From positions 2,108,001-2,172,000 of the forward strand of contig NZ_CP159290.1 of the NCBI RefSeq assembly GCF_040448685.1: DNA of 64,000 nt. The letters are read 5' to 3'. This DNA comes from Cellulosimicrobium sp. ES-005 (lineage in GTDB: Bacteria; Actinomycetota; Actinomycetes; Actinomycetales; Cellulomonadaceae). Both the position numbers and the translations under genes were made by a program. Of this stretch, positions 1-11,170 are shown piece after piece. The notes beneath the pieces are model-generated. The model had not been told where the DNA came from. It ran no database searches and worked only from the letters and a program-made list of their open reading frames with translations. Positions within the stretch are counted from its first letter, which is position 1; each line of letters begins with the position of its first letter.

Positions 1-310
1 GATCGCGACGACGTCCGGGACGTCGTCGTTGAAGAGGATCTCCCAGCCGCCGATGCGCAGCAGGGCCCGGTCGACCGCCGGCATTCGCTCGAGCGTCCAC
101 CCGTGGGAGTACGTCTCGATCAGCTCGTCGATGCGGTCGCGGTGCGCGAGCACGCCCTCGACGATGTCGACCGCGTACTGCGGCAGGGCGGTCTGCGCGG
201 TGCCGGGGTCGGCGACGCGCTCCGCGAGGAGGGTCGCCGGGTCCACCTGGCGCTGCTCCGCCTCGAAGAGGACGTCGAGCGCGCGCTTGCGCGCCTTGGT
301 GCGTGCGGCC
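1..310 (-). CDS. nusB: Transcription antitermination factor NusB (3' end cut by window edge)
   Basis: About 103 residues are visible, starting MAARTKARKRALDVLFEAE and running off the left edge. The opening basic stretch followed by the ALDVLFE helix, then VDRALLRIGGWEIL in the second half, is the NusB fold that binds boxA RNA together with NusE (S10) during rRNA antitermination. The ATG is at 308-310. It lies 30 bases downstream of efp on the same strand, the usual actinobacterial efp-nusB order. The missing C-terminal third lies outside the window. Identity is secure from sequence and context. Confidence 0.93.
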
Positions 311-340
311 ATGTGTGTCGTCAGCCCGTCGTGCCGGCGG

Positions 341-904
341 TCAGTCGTTCACGCGGCCGAGGTACGAGCCGTCGCGCGTGTCGACCTTGACCTTGGTGCC
401 CTGCTCGAGGAAGAGCGGGACCTGGATCTGCGCGCCCGTCTCGAGCGTGGCCGGCTTGGTGCCACCCGTGGAGCGGTCGCCCTGGAGGCCCGGCTCCGTG
501 TACGTGATCTCGAGGACGACCGAGGCGGGCAGCTCGATGTAGAGCGGCTGGCCGTCGTTCGACGCGATGAGGACGTTCTGGTTCTCGAGCATGTAGTCCT
601 TGGCGTCGCCCACGATCTCGGCACCCACCGTGATCTGGTCGTACGTCGAGGTGTCCATGAACACGTAGTCCGCGCCGTCCTGGTACAGGTACTGGAAGTC
701 ACGGCGGTCGACGTTGGCCGTCTCGATCTTGAGGCCGGCGTTGAACGTCTTGTCGATCGTCTTGCCCGTCATGACGTTCTTGATCTTGGTGCGGACGAAC
801 GCGCCACCCTTGCCGGGCTTGACGTGCTGGAACTCGATCACGGTCCACAGCTGGCCGTCGAGTCGCAGCACGGTGCCGTTCTTGATGTCGTTGGTGGTCG
901 CCAC
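341..904 (-). CDS. efp: Translation elongation factor P
   Basis: Predicted 187 residues from a GTG at 902-904, the family's usual length. EF-P enters the ribosomal E site and helps peptide-bond formation at polyproline stretches. Domain I carries the tip loop KPGKGGAF with Lys32 at the apex. The C-terminal OB domain ends GSYLGRVND. No lysine-modifying genes are in view. Actinobacterial EF-Ps are generally described as having a PGKGP tip with an unmodified lysine, so the second Pro replaced by Gly here is a small oddity. The frame stays open far upstream, but similarity begins at this GTG. It is followed by nusB. Confidence 0.97.
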   Translation of the reverse strand: MATTNDIKNGTVLRLDGQLWTVIEFQHVKPGKGGAFVRTKIKNVMTGKTIDKTFNAGLKIETANVDRRDFQYLYQDGADYVFMDTSTYDQITVGAEIVGDAKDYMLENQNVLIASNDGQPLYIELPASVVLEITYTEPGLQGDRSTGGTKPATLETGAQIQVPLFLEQGTKVKVDTRDGSYLGRVND

Positions 905-1014
905 GTTCGTCTTCCTGTCGGAGGGTCTGCGGTCTCCGCCCCACGCGGAGCCGCGTGCCGGGACGGCACGACAGGGTCCTCGAGGACGGGATGCGGAAAT
1001 GGGCCTTGACGATC

Positions 1015-1506
1015 TTACCGGAGCGCGACGAGGACCGCGTTCGCGACCACGCCCACGGTCGCCGCCCAGCACATCGAGGCGAGCGTGCCGATGACGAACC
1101 GCTCGGACGCGACCGGGTGCTCCCGCAGCTCCGGGTAGCGCCCGAGGCCCTTGATCGCCACGACGAAGGCGATCCCGCCGGGCTCCCCGGCGAGGAGGCA
1201 GCCGGTGATGGCGAACCGTTCGAGGATCCCGATCCACGTGCCACCGCGCAGCGCCTTCACGGCCTCGGTCCCGATGGGTCCCGTCGTGGGAGGCGGCGGC
1301 GGGGGGACGGGGACGGAGGCCGGGTCCGCCGCGGCGGCCCGCGACCTCACGCGCCCCGCCCGCCGGGAGCCCGCCCGGGCCGGGTCGCCGGAGCGGGCAG
1401 CGGCGCGCAGCACCCACTGCGTCACGGTCCCTCCGCCGAGGACGCTCACCGCGAGCGCCACGACCCACACCAGCACGACCAGCACGACCGACACCGGGTC
1501 CGTCAT
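1015..1506 (-). CDS. Small membrane protein with DUF3307-like C-terminal segment, partner of SatD-like gene
   Basis: 163 residues. A transmembrane helix lies at about residues 6-26, followed by a basic linker and a run of seven prolines near residue 70. Two further hydrophobic segments follow ([19 protein letters not shown] and the last 25 residues). The motif with GILERF, then [11 protein letters not shown] and FVIGTLASM, resembles the C-terminal membrane part of DUF3307 proteins, which often sit beside SatD genes. The function is unknown. Its ATG overlaps the stop of the SatD-like gene by 4 bases (ATGA), so the two are surely cotranscribed and translationally coupled. The DUF assignment is from memory and tentative. 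Confidence 0.7.
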   Translation of the reverse strand: MTDPVSVVLVVLVWVVALAVSVLGGGTVTQWVLRAAARSGDPARAGSRRAGRVRSRAAAADPASVPVPPPPPPTTGPIGTEAVKALRGGTWIGILERFAITGCLLAGEPGGIAFVVAIKGLGRYPELREHPVASERFVIGTLASMCWAATVGVVANAVLVALR

Positions 1507-2153
1507 CTCCCGCCCTCCCGCAGATCCTCCGACGGCTCACCCCGTCGGCTCGCCCCGAGCTCGCCCAGCAGCCTCGCCACCACGGGCCGCACCGCCGCCT
1601 CCTCGGGCCACAGCGCGACGCGCAGCCGCTGGCTCACGGCCTGCTCGGAGACCCCGAGCACGCGGGCCACATCCTTCTGGGTGCCACCCACGCGCGCGAG
1701 CGTGTCGACGGCCTCCCACCCCGGCGCGGTACGCCGGTCCACGACCGCCGCGAGGAGGCGCAGGAGCGCCTCGACCTCGGCGGCGCGCGCCGGCGGCTCG
1801 CCCCGGACGGCGACGGGCGCCGTCGCCGCGCGCGACTTGGCCTGCTCGACCGCCTCGCGCGCCCGCACGAACGCCTCCCCCGACGCCTCGCGCGAGACCG
1901 CGGGCAGCGGCTCGTCGACGCTCCCGGCGCCGACGCCGACGCTCCAGCCGCCGTCGCGCAGCAGGTCCAGCACGACCTCGACCACGGTGTCGGCGTCGTC
2001 GAGCACGCCCTGCACCTCGTCGCCCACGGTGCGGTCGAACGGCACCACGACGCCGGGGCGTGCGTCGAGGAGCTCGCCCAGGCGCGCGAGCACCTCGGGC
2101 ACCCGGTCCGGGTGCCCCGTGCTCCCGCGCTGGTCGACGGTGAGGACGAACAT
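1503..2153 (-). CDS. SatD-family protein with C-terminal helix-turn-helix
   Basis: 216 residues from the ATG at 2151-2153 ([13 protein letters not shown]). The N-terminal two thirds follow the SatD pattern (VDQRGS, then a conserved VGDEVQGVL, then [11 protein letters not shown]). The last third has a clear helix-turn-helix with [19 protein letters not shown] at about residues 165-183, so it probably binds DNA. SatD was named in streptococci for an acid-tolerance locus, and its biochemical role is not settled. The start is supported by TTGATT, 17 bases, TAGCCT and then 7 bases before the ATG, a leaderless arrangement. Repeated TCAAG half-sites flank that promoter and suggest autoregulation. 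Confidence 0.75.
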   Translation of the reverse strand: MFVLTVDQRGSTGHPDRVPEVLARLGELLDARPGVVVPFDRTVGDEVQGVLDDADTVVEVVLDLLRDGGWSVGVGAGSVDEPLPAVSREASGEAFVRAREAVEQAKSRAATAPVAVRGEPPARAAEVEALLRLLAAVVDRRTAPGWEAVDTLARVGGTQKDVARVLGVSEQAVSQRLRVALWPEEAAVRPVVARLLGELGASRRGEPSEDLREGGR

Positions 2154-2160
2154 GCGATCC

Positions 2161-2219
2161 AGGCTAGGCCCTTGAGGGGATCGAATCAAGCATGGGGGCT
2201 TGATGGAGAGGGATCAAGG
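2161..2219 (-). promoter_or_regulatory. Promoter and candidate operator of the SatD-like gene
   Basis: On the minus strand there is a -35 TTGATT (2184-2189), a 17-base spacer and a -10 TAGCCT (2161-2166), ending 7 bases before the ATG. A 7-bp perfect inverted repeat, ATCAAGC-N6-GCTTGAT, spans 2185-2204 and covers the -35. Further CTTGA/TCAAG half-sites lie at 2171-2175 and 2214-2218. Four half-sites around one promoter, next to a gene that encodes an HTH, point to repression by its own product. That last step is inference. Confidence 0.55.
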
Positions 2220-2247
2220 CCGACGGTCGGCACGGGAGGGCGCCGCG

Positions 2248-2694
2248 TCAGCCCCGCAGCCGGGCCGCGAGCGCCTCGAGCGCGAGCCGGTACGAGTCGA
2301 ACCCGAACCCCGCGATCGTCCCCGTGGCGACCGCGCCGACGACGGAGTGGCTGCGGAACGCCTCGCGCGCCGCGGGGTTGCTCAGGTGCACCTCGACGAG
2401 CAGGAGGCCGGAGGTCGTGACCTGCGCCGCCGCGTCGCGCACCGCGTAGGAGTAGTGGGTGAACGCGGCCGGGTTGAGCACGACGTGGGCGCGGGCGTCG
2501 ACGGCCTCGTGGAGCCAGCCCACCAGCTCGGACTCGTCGTCGGTCTGCCGCACGTCGACCGTGAGGTCGAGCGCGCTCCCCCACGCGAGGGCGGACTCCT
2601 GGAGGTCGGACATCGACGCCGAGCCGTAGATCTCCGGCTCGCGCACTCCGAGCCGGCCGAGGTTGGGTCCGTTGAGGACCAGCACGCGTTCCAT
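2248..2694 (-). CDS. aroQ: Type II 3-dehydroquinate dehydratase
   Basis: 148 residues, the normal length. It catalyses trans-dehydration of 3-dehydroquinate to 3-dehydroshikimate, step 3 of the shikimate pathway, as a dodecamer in the cytoplasm. Visible signatures are LVLNGPNLGRLGVREPEIYG at the N terminus with the catalytic Tyr, NPAAFTHYS around residues 74-82, and HLSNPAAREAFRSHS with the catalytic His. A TAGGCT sits 8 bases before the ATG, so the message may be leaderless. It is separated from aroB, its usual neighbour, by two plus-strand genes. Confidence 0.96.
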   Translation of the reverse strand: MERVLVLNGPNLGRLGVREPEIYGSASMSDLQESALAWGSALDLTVDVRQTDDESELVGWLHEAVDARAHVVLNPAAFTHYSYAVRDAAAQVTTSGLLLVEVHLSNPAAREAFRSHSVVGAVATGTIAGFGFDSYRLALEALAARLRG

Positions 2695-2816
2695 GGCGCC
2701 CGAGCCTAGCGGCGCCGCGGGGCGCGGCGCGTGGGTGCTCGTGCCGTGGTCGGGCCCACGGCACGCGACGGGCTTCTCGACGCGCGGCGGCCGGCGCCGT
2801 CGGGCACGCTGGCGGG

Positions 2817-3839
2817 GTGAGCCTCGTCGCCGTCCCCCGTGCCCGCTGGGAGCCCGACGCGCTGGTCGAGGGGTGGGAGTCGCTCGGGCTCCCGGCCCCG
2901 CGGCTGCCGGGCGTCGCCACCCCGGGCAGCGCGCGCGAGGCGGTCCCGCCGGTCCTGACGCTCGTGCGGCGCGCGCACCGGCCGGTACGCGCTGTCGGGA
3001 CGGTCGTCCTCGTCCACGGCTACAACGACTACGTCTTCCAGGACCACGTCGTCGGGGCGCTCGCCGAGGCGGGGTGGGACGCGCTGGGCGTCGACCTGCG
3101 GCGTGCGGGCCGGTCGCTGCGTCCCGGGCAGGTGCCGCACTACGTGGACGACCTGCGCGAGACGGCGGCGGACCTCGGCGTGGCGGTCGCGGCCGCGCGG
3201 CGGACGCCGGGCCCGGTGGTCGTGCACGCGCACTCGACGGGCGGCCTGGTCGCGGCGCTGTGGGCCCACGCCCACCGGGGTGGGGGCGGGTGCGACGCGC
3301 TCGTGCTCGACAGCCCGTTCCTCGACCTGCGCGCGTCGTGGGTCGAGCGGACCGTGGGGACGCGGGTGCTGGACGCCGTCGGGCCGTGGAGCCCGCTGAC
3401 GGTCGTCAGCGCGGGGCCTTCCGCGTACACCGGGCACCTGCTCGCGGACCGGGGCGGCCGGTGGACCTTCGACACCACGCTCAAGCGCCCCGAGGGCGTG
3501 CCGGTGCGGGCCGGCTGGCTGCGGGCGGTGCGGCAGGGGCACGCGCGCGTGGCGCGCGGCCTGGAGGTCGCGTGCCCGGTGCTCGTCGCCCGGGCCGAGC
3601 GGTCCGGGACGGACGACCCGACGAGCCCGGACCGCGAGCGGGACCTCGACGCGAGCGACACCGTGCTCGACGTCGCCCACATCGCCCGGCTCGCCCCGCG
3701 GCTCGGGCGCGACGTGACGGAGCTCGTCGTCCCCTGCGCGGTGCACGACCTCACGCTCTCCGCCGACGGACCGCGCGCGAGCTACCTGGGGGCCCTCGCC
3801 GGCTGGCTCGACGAGCGCGTCGTGCGGGTGGCGGCGTGA
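2817..3839 (+). CDS. Alpha/beta hydrolase (serine aminopeptidase S33 / monoacylglycerol lipase type)
   Basis: 340 residues from a GTG. An alpha/beta hydrolase core begins near residue 60: VVLVHGYNDY supplies the oxyanion-hole HG, VVHAHSTGG at about 135-143 is the nucleophile elbow with Ser in an H-S-T-G context, an acid lies in the region ARAERSGTDDPT, and the C-terminal VHDLTLS supplies the His. It probably cleaves carboxylic esters such as monoacylglycerols or lysophospholipids. Its stop overlaps the start of a glycerophosphodiesterase gene by 4 bases, which suggests joint turnover of membrane lipids. No signal peptide is seen. The exact substrate is unknown. Confidence 0.82.
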   Translation: MSLVAVPRARWEPDALVEGWESLGLPAPRLPGVATPGSAREAVPPVLTLVRRAHRPVRAVGTVVLVHGYNDYVFQDHVVGALAEAGWDALGVDLRRAGRSLRPGQVPHYVDDLRETAADLGVAVAAARRTPGPVVVHAHSTGGLVAALWAHAHRGGGGCDALVLDSPFLDLRASWVERTVGTRVLDAVGPWSPLTVVSAGPSAYTGHLLADRGGRWTFDTTLKRPEGVPVRAGWLRAVRQGHARVARGLEVACPVLVARAERSGTDDPTSPDRERDLDASDTVLDVAHIARLAPRLGRDVTELVVPCAVHDLTLSADGPRASYLGALAGWLDERVVRVAA

Positions 3840-4618
3840 GCGTCGCCGCGGGCCGCACCGGCGGCTACCTGGAGGCGCCGTTCGTCGCGCTCGCGCACCG
3901 CGGCTTCTCGCGCGCGGGCCTGGAGAACTCCATGGCGGCCTTCGCCGCCGCCCGCGACCTCGGGCTGCGGTACGTCGAGACGGACGCCCACGCGACGTCG
4001 GACGGCGTGGCGGTCGCGCTCCACGACGCGTCGCTGGACCGCACGACGGACGCGCGCGGGCTCGTCGCCGACCTCCCGTGGCGGACCGTGCGCGCGGCCC
4101 GGATCGGCGGGACCGAGCCCGTGCCGTCGCTCGAGGACGTGCTGGGCACGTGGCCGGACCTGCGCGTGAACGTCGATGTGAAGTCGGCGGCGGCCGCCGA
4201 GCCGGTCGCGCGGGCGATCGAGCGCACGCGCGCGCACGACCGCGTGTGCGTCGCGTCGTTCGCGGCGTCGCGCCGGGAGGCGACGGTGGCACGGCTCTCG
4301 CGCCCCGTCACCGTGTCGGGGGCGCGGGGCGCGGTCCTGGGCATGTTCCTCGCCGGGCGGGCGCGGACCGACGCCCTGGCCCGGCTCGCGGCGCGCTCGG
4401 TCGACTGCCTCCAGGTCCCCGTGCGCGGGGGCTGGGTGCGCGTCGTCGACTCGGGGTTCGTCCGGGCCGCGCACCGGGCGGGCGTCGCGGTGCACGCGTG
4501 GACCGTGAACGACCGCGCGACGATGCACCGACTGCTGGACCTCGGGGTCGATGGGATCGTCACCGACCGCGCGGACCTGCTGCGCGACGTGCTCCGCGCA
4601 CGCGGCCTGTGGGCGTGA
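3836..4618 (+). CDS. Glycerophosphodiester phosphodiesterase
   Basis: 260 residues from a GTG that overlaps the upstream stop (GTGA). It hydrolyses glycerophosphodiesters to glycerol-3-phosphate and an alcohol. The GDPD TIM barrel is complete. AHRGFSRAGLENSMAAF carries the catalytic His-Arg and the metal-binding Glu, YVETDAHATSDG the E-x-D metal ligands, and VALHD the second catalytic His. NVDVKS follows mid-barrel, and HAWTVND with GVDGIVTDRAD lies near the C terminus. There is no signal peptide, so it acts in the cytoplasm. Coupled to a lipase-like hydrolase, it probably works in phospholipid recycling. Confidence 0.93.
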   Translation: MSVAAGRTGGYLEAPFVALAHRGFSRAGLENSMAAFAAARDLGLRYVETDAHATSDGVAVALHDASLDRTTDARGLVADLPWRTVRAARIGGTEPVPSLEDVLGTWPDLRVNVDVKSAAAAEPVARAIERTRAHDRVCVASFAASRREATVARLSRPVTVSGARGAVLGMFLAGRARTDALARLAARSVDCLQVPVRGGWVRVVDSGFVRAAHRAGVAVHAWTVNDRATMHRLLDLGVDGIVTDRADLLRDVLRARGLWA

Positions 4619-4644
4619 GCGGCTCCGGGCTCCCCGGGCGCCGC
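4619..4644. terminator. Bidirectional hairpin between glycerophosphodiesterase and aroB
   Basis: Nested inverted repeats GCGGC-t-CCGGG-ctc-CCCGG-gc-GCCGC fill the space between two convergent genes, one base after the plus-strand stop and just before the minus-strand aroB stop. There is no U-tract, as is common for actinobacterial hairpins. Confidence 0.6.
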
Positions 4645-4645
4645 G

Positions 4646-7688
<3,043 letters not shown>

Positions 7689-7865
7689 GATCGCCATCCT
7701 CCCACGTCGGCACCCACGTCCCGGCGGGCGCCCGCAGTGCGGACCGGCGGTCGCCGACGAGGTCCCGGACGGCCGACACCCGGGGATCGGGGAGGCGGAG
7801 ACACCGTCCGGCCCGCTGTGGACGACGGCGGCGCGCGCGGTGGCGGGCACGCTACGGTGCCGCGC

Positions 7866-8558
7866 ATGGTCCAGCAGGGGGACGGGACGACGACGGACGG
7901 CACGCCGGCGCGGGTCGCCGCACCGGAGGCGGTCGAGCGTGTGACGGCCGACGACGAGCCGCCCTGGGTGCGACTCCGGGGCGACGACCTCGTCCGCGAG
8001 CTCCGGATCGCCGGGCGGCTCGGGGCCGTCCTCGCGGGGCTCGCCGCGGCCGGCGCGGCGTGGTGGTCGGGTCCGTCGTGGGCCCCGGCCCTCGTGCTCG
8101 TGGCCGCGGCCGGAGCGGTCGTCGCCGTGGTCGACGCGCGCACGCACCGGCTGCCCGACGTGATCGTCCTGCCGTCCTGGCTCGCGTCCGTGCTCCTGAT
8201 CGGCGCCGGCGCGGCCGGCACCGGTGACGGCGCCGCCCTCGGCCGTGCCGTCGCCGGCGGCGTCCTGGGCTTCGGGGCCTACGCCGCGCTCCGGATCGCC
8301 TACCCGCCGGGCCTCGGCTTCGGCGACGTGAAGCTCGCGGGGATGCTCGGCACGCCGCTCGCCTGGCTCGGGTGGGGCGAGCTCGTCGCCGGTCTCGTCC
8401 TGCCGTTCGTGCTCGGCGGCGTGTGGGCGCTCGCGCTCGTCGTCACGCAGCGCGCGCGCCGTGACACCGCGGTCCCCTTCGGCCCGTTCATGGTCGTCGG
8501 AGCGGGGGTCTCCGCCGTGCTCGGCGGCGCAGCGCTCCGGGCGTACGCGATCGCCTGA
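7866..8558 (+). CDS. Prepilin peptidase (A24 family)
   Basis: 230 residues with a 45-residue soluble N terminus and about six membrane segments. The two aspartate motifs of the A24 aspartyl proteases are present: [15 protein letters not shown] at about residue 85, and [14 protein letters not shown] at about residue 143. The N-terminal methylase domain of PilD is absent, as in most actinobacterial TadV/TppA-type enzymes. It probably cleaves leaders of type IV/Tad pilins made elsewhere. TACGGT then 7 bases precedes the ATG (leaderless). It lies opposite to and between aroC and aroE, a common actinobacterial position. Confidence 0.88.
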   Translation: MVQQGDGTTTDGTPARVAAPEAVERVTADDEPPWVRLRGDDLVRELRIAGRLGAVLAGLAAAGAAWWSGPSWAPALVLVAAAGAVVAVVDARTHRLPDVIVLPSWLASVLLIGAGAAGTGDGAALGRAVAGGVLGFGAYAALRIAYPPGLGFGDVKLAGMLGTPLAWLGWGELVAGLVLPFVLGGVWALALVVTQRARRDTAVPFGPFMVVGAGVSAVLGGAALRAYAIA

Positions 8559-8607
8559 CAGCGGCGTCCGGCGCGCGCGACCCTGTCCGACGGTCTCCGA
8601 CCGGCCG

Positions 8608-9486
8608 TCAGGCCGCGACGCCGAGCGCGGCCTCGAGCGCCTGGTCCATCGCGGCGAGCGGGGCCACCTTTCCCGTCATGAGGCGCACCTGCTCGGCCGC
8701 CTGATGCAGGAGCATGCGCTCGCCGCCCACGACGATGCCTCCCGCCGCAGCCCAGGCGGCCGAGAGCGCCGTGGGACGGGGGTCGTAGACGACGTCGAGC
8801 AGCACTCCCGTCACGCGCGGGGCCGCCTGTGCCAGCGCCTCGGCCACCGGGTCGGCCGCACGCGATGGAAGGGTCGCGACGACCGCGTCGGCCTGCGCTA
8901 GGCGGGCGACGAGCGCGGGCGACGACGGGTCGAGGATCTCGAAACGCGGCTCGACGCCCATGCGGTGCGCGGCGCGCTGGAGGGTGCCCGTGCGCCCGAG
9001 CGAGCGCACCAGGACCGTCGGCGCGGTGCAGCCGAGCTCGGCGAGGGCCGCGAGCGTCGACGCGGCGGTCGCGCCGGCGCCGAGCACGACGGCAGTCCGG
9101 GCACCCCGCTCCCCCAGTCCCTCACGGAGCGCGGCGACGAGACCGTGCACGTCGGTGTTCGTCCCGACGAACGTCGGGCGCCGCCCGCCCGTGGGCTGCA
9201 CGACGAGCGTGTTCACCGCGCCGACGACGCTCGCGAGCGGGTCGACGTGGTCGAGCAGCGGGATCACGGCGTGCTTGAGCGGCATGGTCAGGCTCAGGCC
9301 CGCCCACGACGCGTCGAGCCCGTTGACCAGCGCCGGGAGCTGCTCCTCGGTCGTGTCGATCGCCTCGTACGACCAGCCGTCGAGGCCGAGCGCCTCGTAC
9401 GCGGCCCGGTGCAGCACCGGGGACAGCGAGTGGGCGACGGGGTGGCCGAGGACGGCCGCCCGTCGCGGAGCGCGCGCGGCGCTCAC
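8608..9486 (-). CDS. aroE: Shikimate dehydrogenase
   Basis: 292 residues from a GTG overlapping the mltG stop (GTGA). It reduces 3-dehydroshikimate to shikimate. The substrate domain begins [19 protein letters not shown] (the S-x-S motif) and includes LTMPLKHAV with the catalytic Lys, then NTDVHG with the catalytic Asp. The Rossmann domain carries [11 protein letters not shown], and [19 protein letters not shown] closes the active site. The nucleotide loop after the glycine motif reads VRSLGRTGT rather than the common NRT, so cofactor preference cannot be read with certainty. It is last in the alaS-ruvX-mltG-aroE chain. Confidence 0.93.
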   Translation of the reverse strand: MSAARAPRRAAVLGHPVAHSLSPVLHRAAYEALGLDGWSYEAIDTTEEQLPALVNGLDASWAGLSLTMPLKHAVIPLLDHVDPLASVVGAVNTLVVQPTGGRRPTFVGTNTDVHGLVAALREGLGERGARTAVVLGAGATAASTLAALAELGCTAPTVLVRSLGRTGTLQRAAHRMGVEPRFEILDPSSPALVARLAQADAVVATLPSRAADPVAEALAQAAPRVTGVLLDVVYDPRPTALSAAWAAAGGIVVGGERMLLHQAAEQVRLMTGKVAPLAAMDQALEAALGVAA

Positions 9487-10637
9487 CCGCCGTTCTCCGC
9501 GAGCCACTGCCGGTACTCCTGCTTGAACTGCTCGAACTCGGCGTACGTGTCGGTGAACTTCGTCTCGCCCGTGTCCAGGTTGACGGTCACGTACCAGAGC
9601 CAGGGGCCCTCGGGGGCGTTCATGACCGCCTCCACGCTCTCGCGGCTCGGGCTGCCGATCGGCGTCGGGGGCAGGCCCTGGTGGACGCGCGACGCGTAGG
9701 GCAGGTCGGGGTTCTGGAACTCCTCGGTCGTGATCTGGTCGGCCGGCTTGCCGAGCCCGTAGACGTCGATCGCGTCCATGCCGAGCGGCATGCCGTCCTC
9801 GATGCGGTTGTAGATCACGCGCGCGACCATCCCGCGCTGCTCCGCGTTCTTCCCCTCCCACTCGACGATCGACGCCATCGTGAGCACCTCCTGGAAGCGC
9901 TCCGGCGGGACCCCGAGATCGGCGAGCTCGCTCGTGGTCTGGCTGACCATGCCCTGGATGATGCCTGTCGCGTTGACGTCTCCCGGCTCGAGGACGTACG
10001 TCGTGGGGTAGAGCCAGCCCTCGTAGTTGCCGTTGGCCTCGGCCGGCAGGCCGGTGGCGGCGGTGTCGGCCATCGCCGCCTCGAAGTCCGCGACCGGGAT
10101 CCCGGTGACCGACGACGAGCGCTCGAGGATCTGCTTGACCGTGTAGCCCTCGGGGATCGTGATCTTGGTCTCGACGCGCGAGTCGTTCGCCACGAGGCGC
10201 GCGACGGCGTCCTTGGCCGACATGCCGAGGAGCAGCGTGTGGGTGCCCGGCTGGATCTTCCCCGCGTTCGGGTTCTCCTCGAACGCCTTCGCGAAGGCCG
10301 CCGAGCTGGCGACGACGCCGGCCTCGGTGAGCACCGCGCCCATGTCGCGGCCGGTCGAGCCGGGCTCGATGACGACGTCGACCGGGTCGGTGCCCGGGCC
10401 CTCGAAGTCCTTGGCCTCGAGCGGGTTGTCGAACCCGAAGAGGTCGGAAGCGTTGTCGAGCAGCAGGTACCCCGCGCCGCCCACCACGAGGAGGGAGACG
10501 AGCAGCACCACGAGGGCGCGGCGACGCCGGCGCTGGCGTCGCTTCTTCGCCGCACGGCGGGCGCGCTGCTCCGAGCGCGACGAGCGCGCGGGCTGCTGCT
10601 CGCCCTGGACGGCGGGCCGTTCGAACAGGTCGGTCAC
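9483..10637 (-). CDS. mltG: Endolytic murein transglycosylase MltG (YceG family)
   Basis: 384 residues from a GTG. A basic cytoplasmic stretch (residues 20-40) precedes a single membrane helix, ALVVLLVSLLVVGGAGYLLL, so the catalytic part faces outside. It cleaves nascent glycan strands and is thought to set strand release. A LysM-like region with VVIEPGSTGRDMGAVL is followed by the YceG catalytic domain with YEGWLYPTTYVLEPG, then MASIVEWEGKN with the catalytic Glu, and VIYNRI. GLPPTPIGSPS and ending signatures typical of the family follow. Four-base overlaps join it to ruvX upstream and aroE downstream. Confidence 0.95.
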   Translation of the reverse strand: MTDLFERPAVQGEQQPARSSRSEQRARRAAKKRRQRRRRRALVVLLVSLLVVGGAGYLLLDNASDLFGFDNPLEAKDFEGPGTDPVDVVIEPGSTGRDMGAVLTEAGVVASSAAFAKAFEENPNAGKIQPGTHTLLLGMSAKDAVARLVANDSRVETKITIPEGYTVKQILERSSSVTGIPVADFEAAMADTAATGLPAEANGNYEGWLYPTTYVLEPGDVNATGIIQGMVSQTTSELADLGVPPERFQEVLTMASIVEWEGKNAEQRGMVARVIYNRIEDGMPLGMDAIDVYGLGKPADQITTEEFQNPDLPYASRVHQGLPPTPIGSPSRESVEAVMNAPEGPWLWYVTVNLDTGETKFTDTYAEFEQFKQEYRQWLAENGG

Positions 10638-11170
10638 GGTCGGTGGTCTCCTGTCGGGTCTACAGGTTCTCCGGCGCGCGCCCCCGCGCCCCGCTCGGCG
10701 TCGAGAGCGGATTGCAGAATGATAACGGCGGCTGCCTGGTCGACGACGCTCCGGTGCTTGCGACCGGCGCGCCCCGACGCGTGCAGCGCCTGGTGCGCGC
10801 TGACCGTCGTCATCCGCTCGTCGACGAGGTGGACCGGCACCGGCGCGACGGCGCGTGCCACGAGTCCAGCGTACGCCCGCGCCCCCTGGGCGGCGGCACC
10901 CTCGCCACCGGAGAGGTGCCGTGGGAGGCCGACGTAGACCACCTGGGCGCCGCGCTCGTCGGCCTCGGCGGCGATCCGCGCGACGTCCGCCGGGACCGCA
11001 GCCCCGGCCTTCGTGTCGCGCGCGAGCGTCTCGACGGGCGTCGCGACGAGCCCGTCGGGGTCGCTCGCCGCGAGGCCGACGCGCACGCTGCCCACGTCGA
11101 CGCCGAGGCGCGCCCCCCGCGGGAGGGGGACGCGCCCGTCGTCACCGGGCGGTGGAGGGACGGCCGTCAC
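10634..11170 (-). CDS. ruvX: Holliday junction resolvase-like protein RuvX/YqgF
   Basis: 178 residues from a GTG that overlaps the alaS stop. RNase H fold: [15 protein letters not shown] holds the first catalytic Asp, [14 protein letters not shown] follows, and [13 protein letters not shown] plus [10 protein letters not shown] supply the Glu and the last Asp. The family has been linked to 16S rRNA 5'-end processing and to junction cleavage. The alaS-ruvX-mltG-aroE string is conserved in actinobacteria. There is a 20-residue N-terminal and a 15-residue C-terminal extension. Similarity does not resolve which start in the GTG cluster is used, but the overlap supports this one. Confidence 0.93.
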   Translation of the reverse strand: MTAVPPPPGDDGRVPLPRGARLGVDVGSVRVGLAASDPDGLVATPVETLARDTKAGAAVPADVARIAAEADERGAQVVYVGLPRHLSGGEGAAAQGARAYAGLVARAVAPVPVHLVDERMTTVSAHQALHASGRAGRKHRSVVDQAAAVIILQSALDAERGAGARAGEPVDPTGDHRP

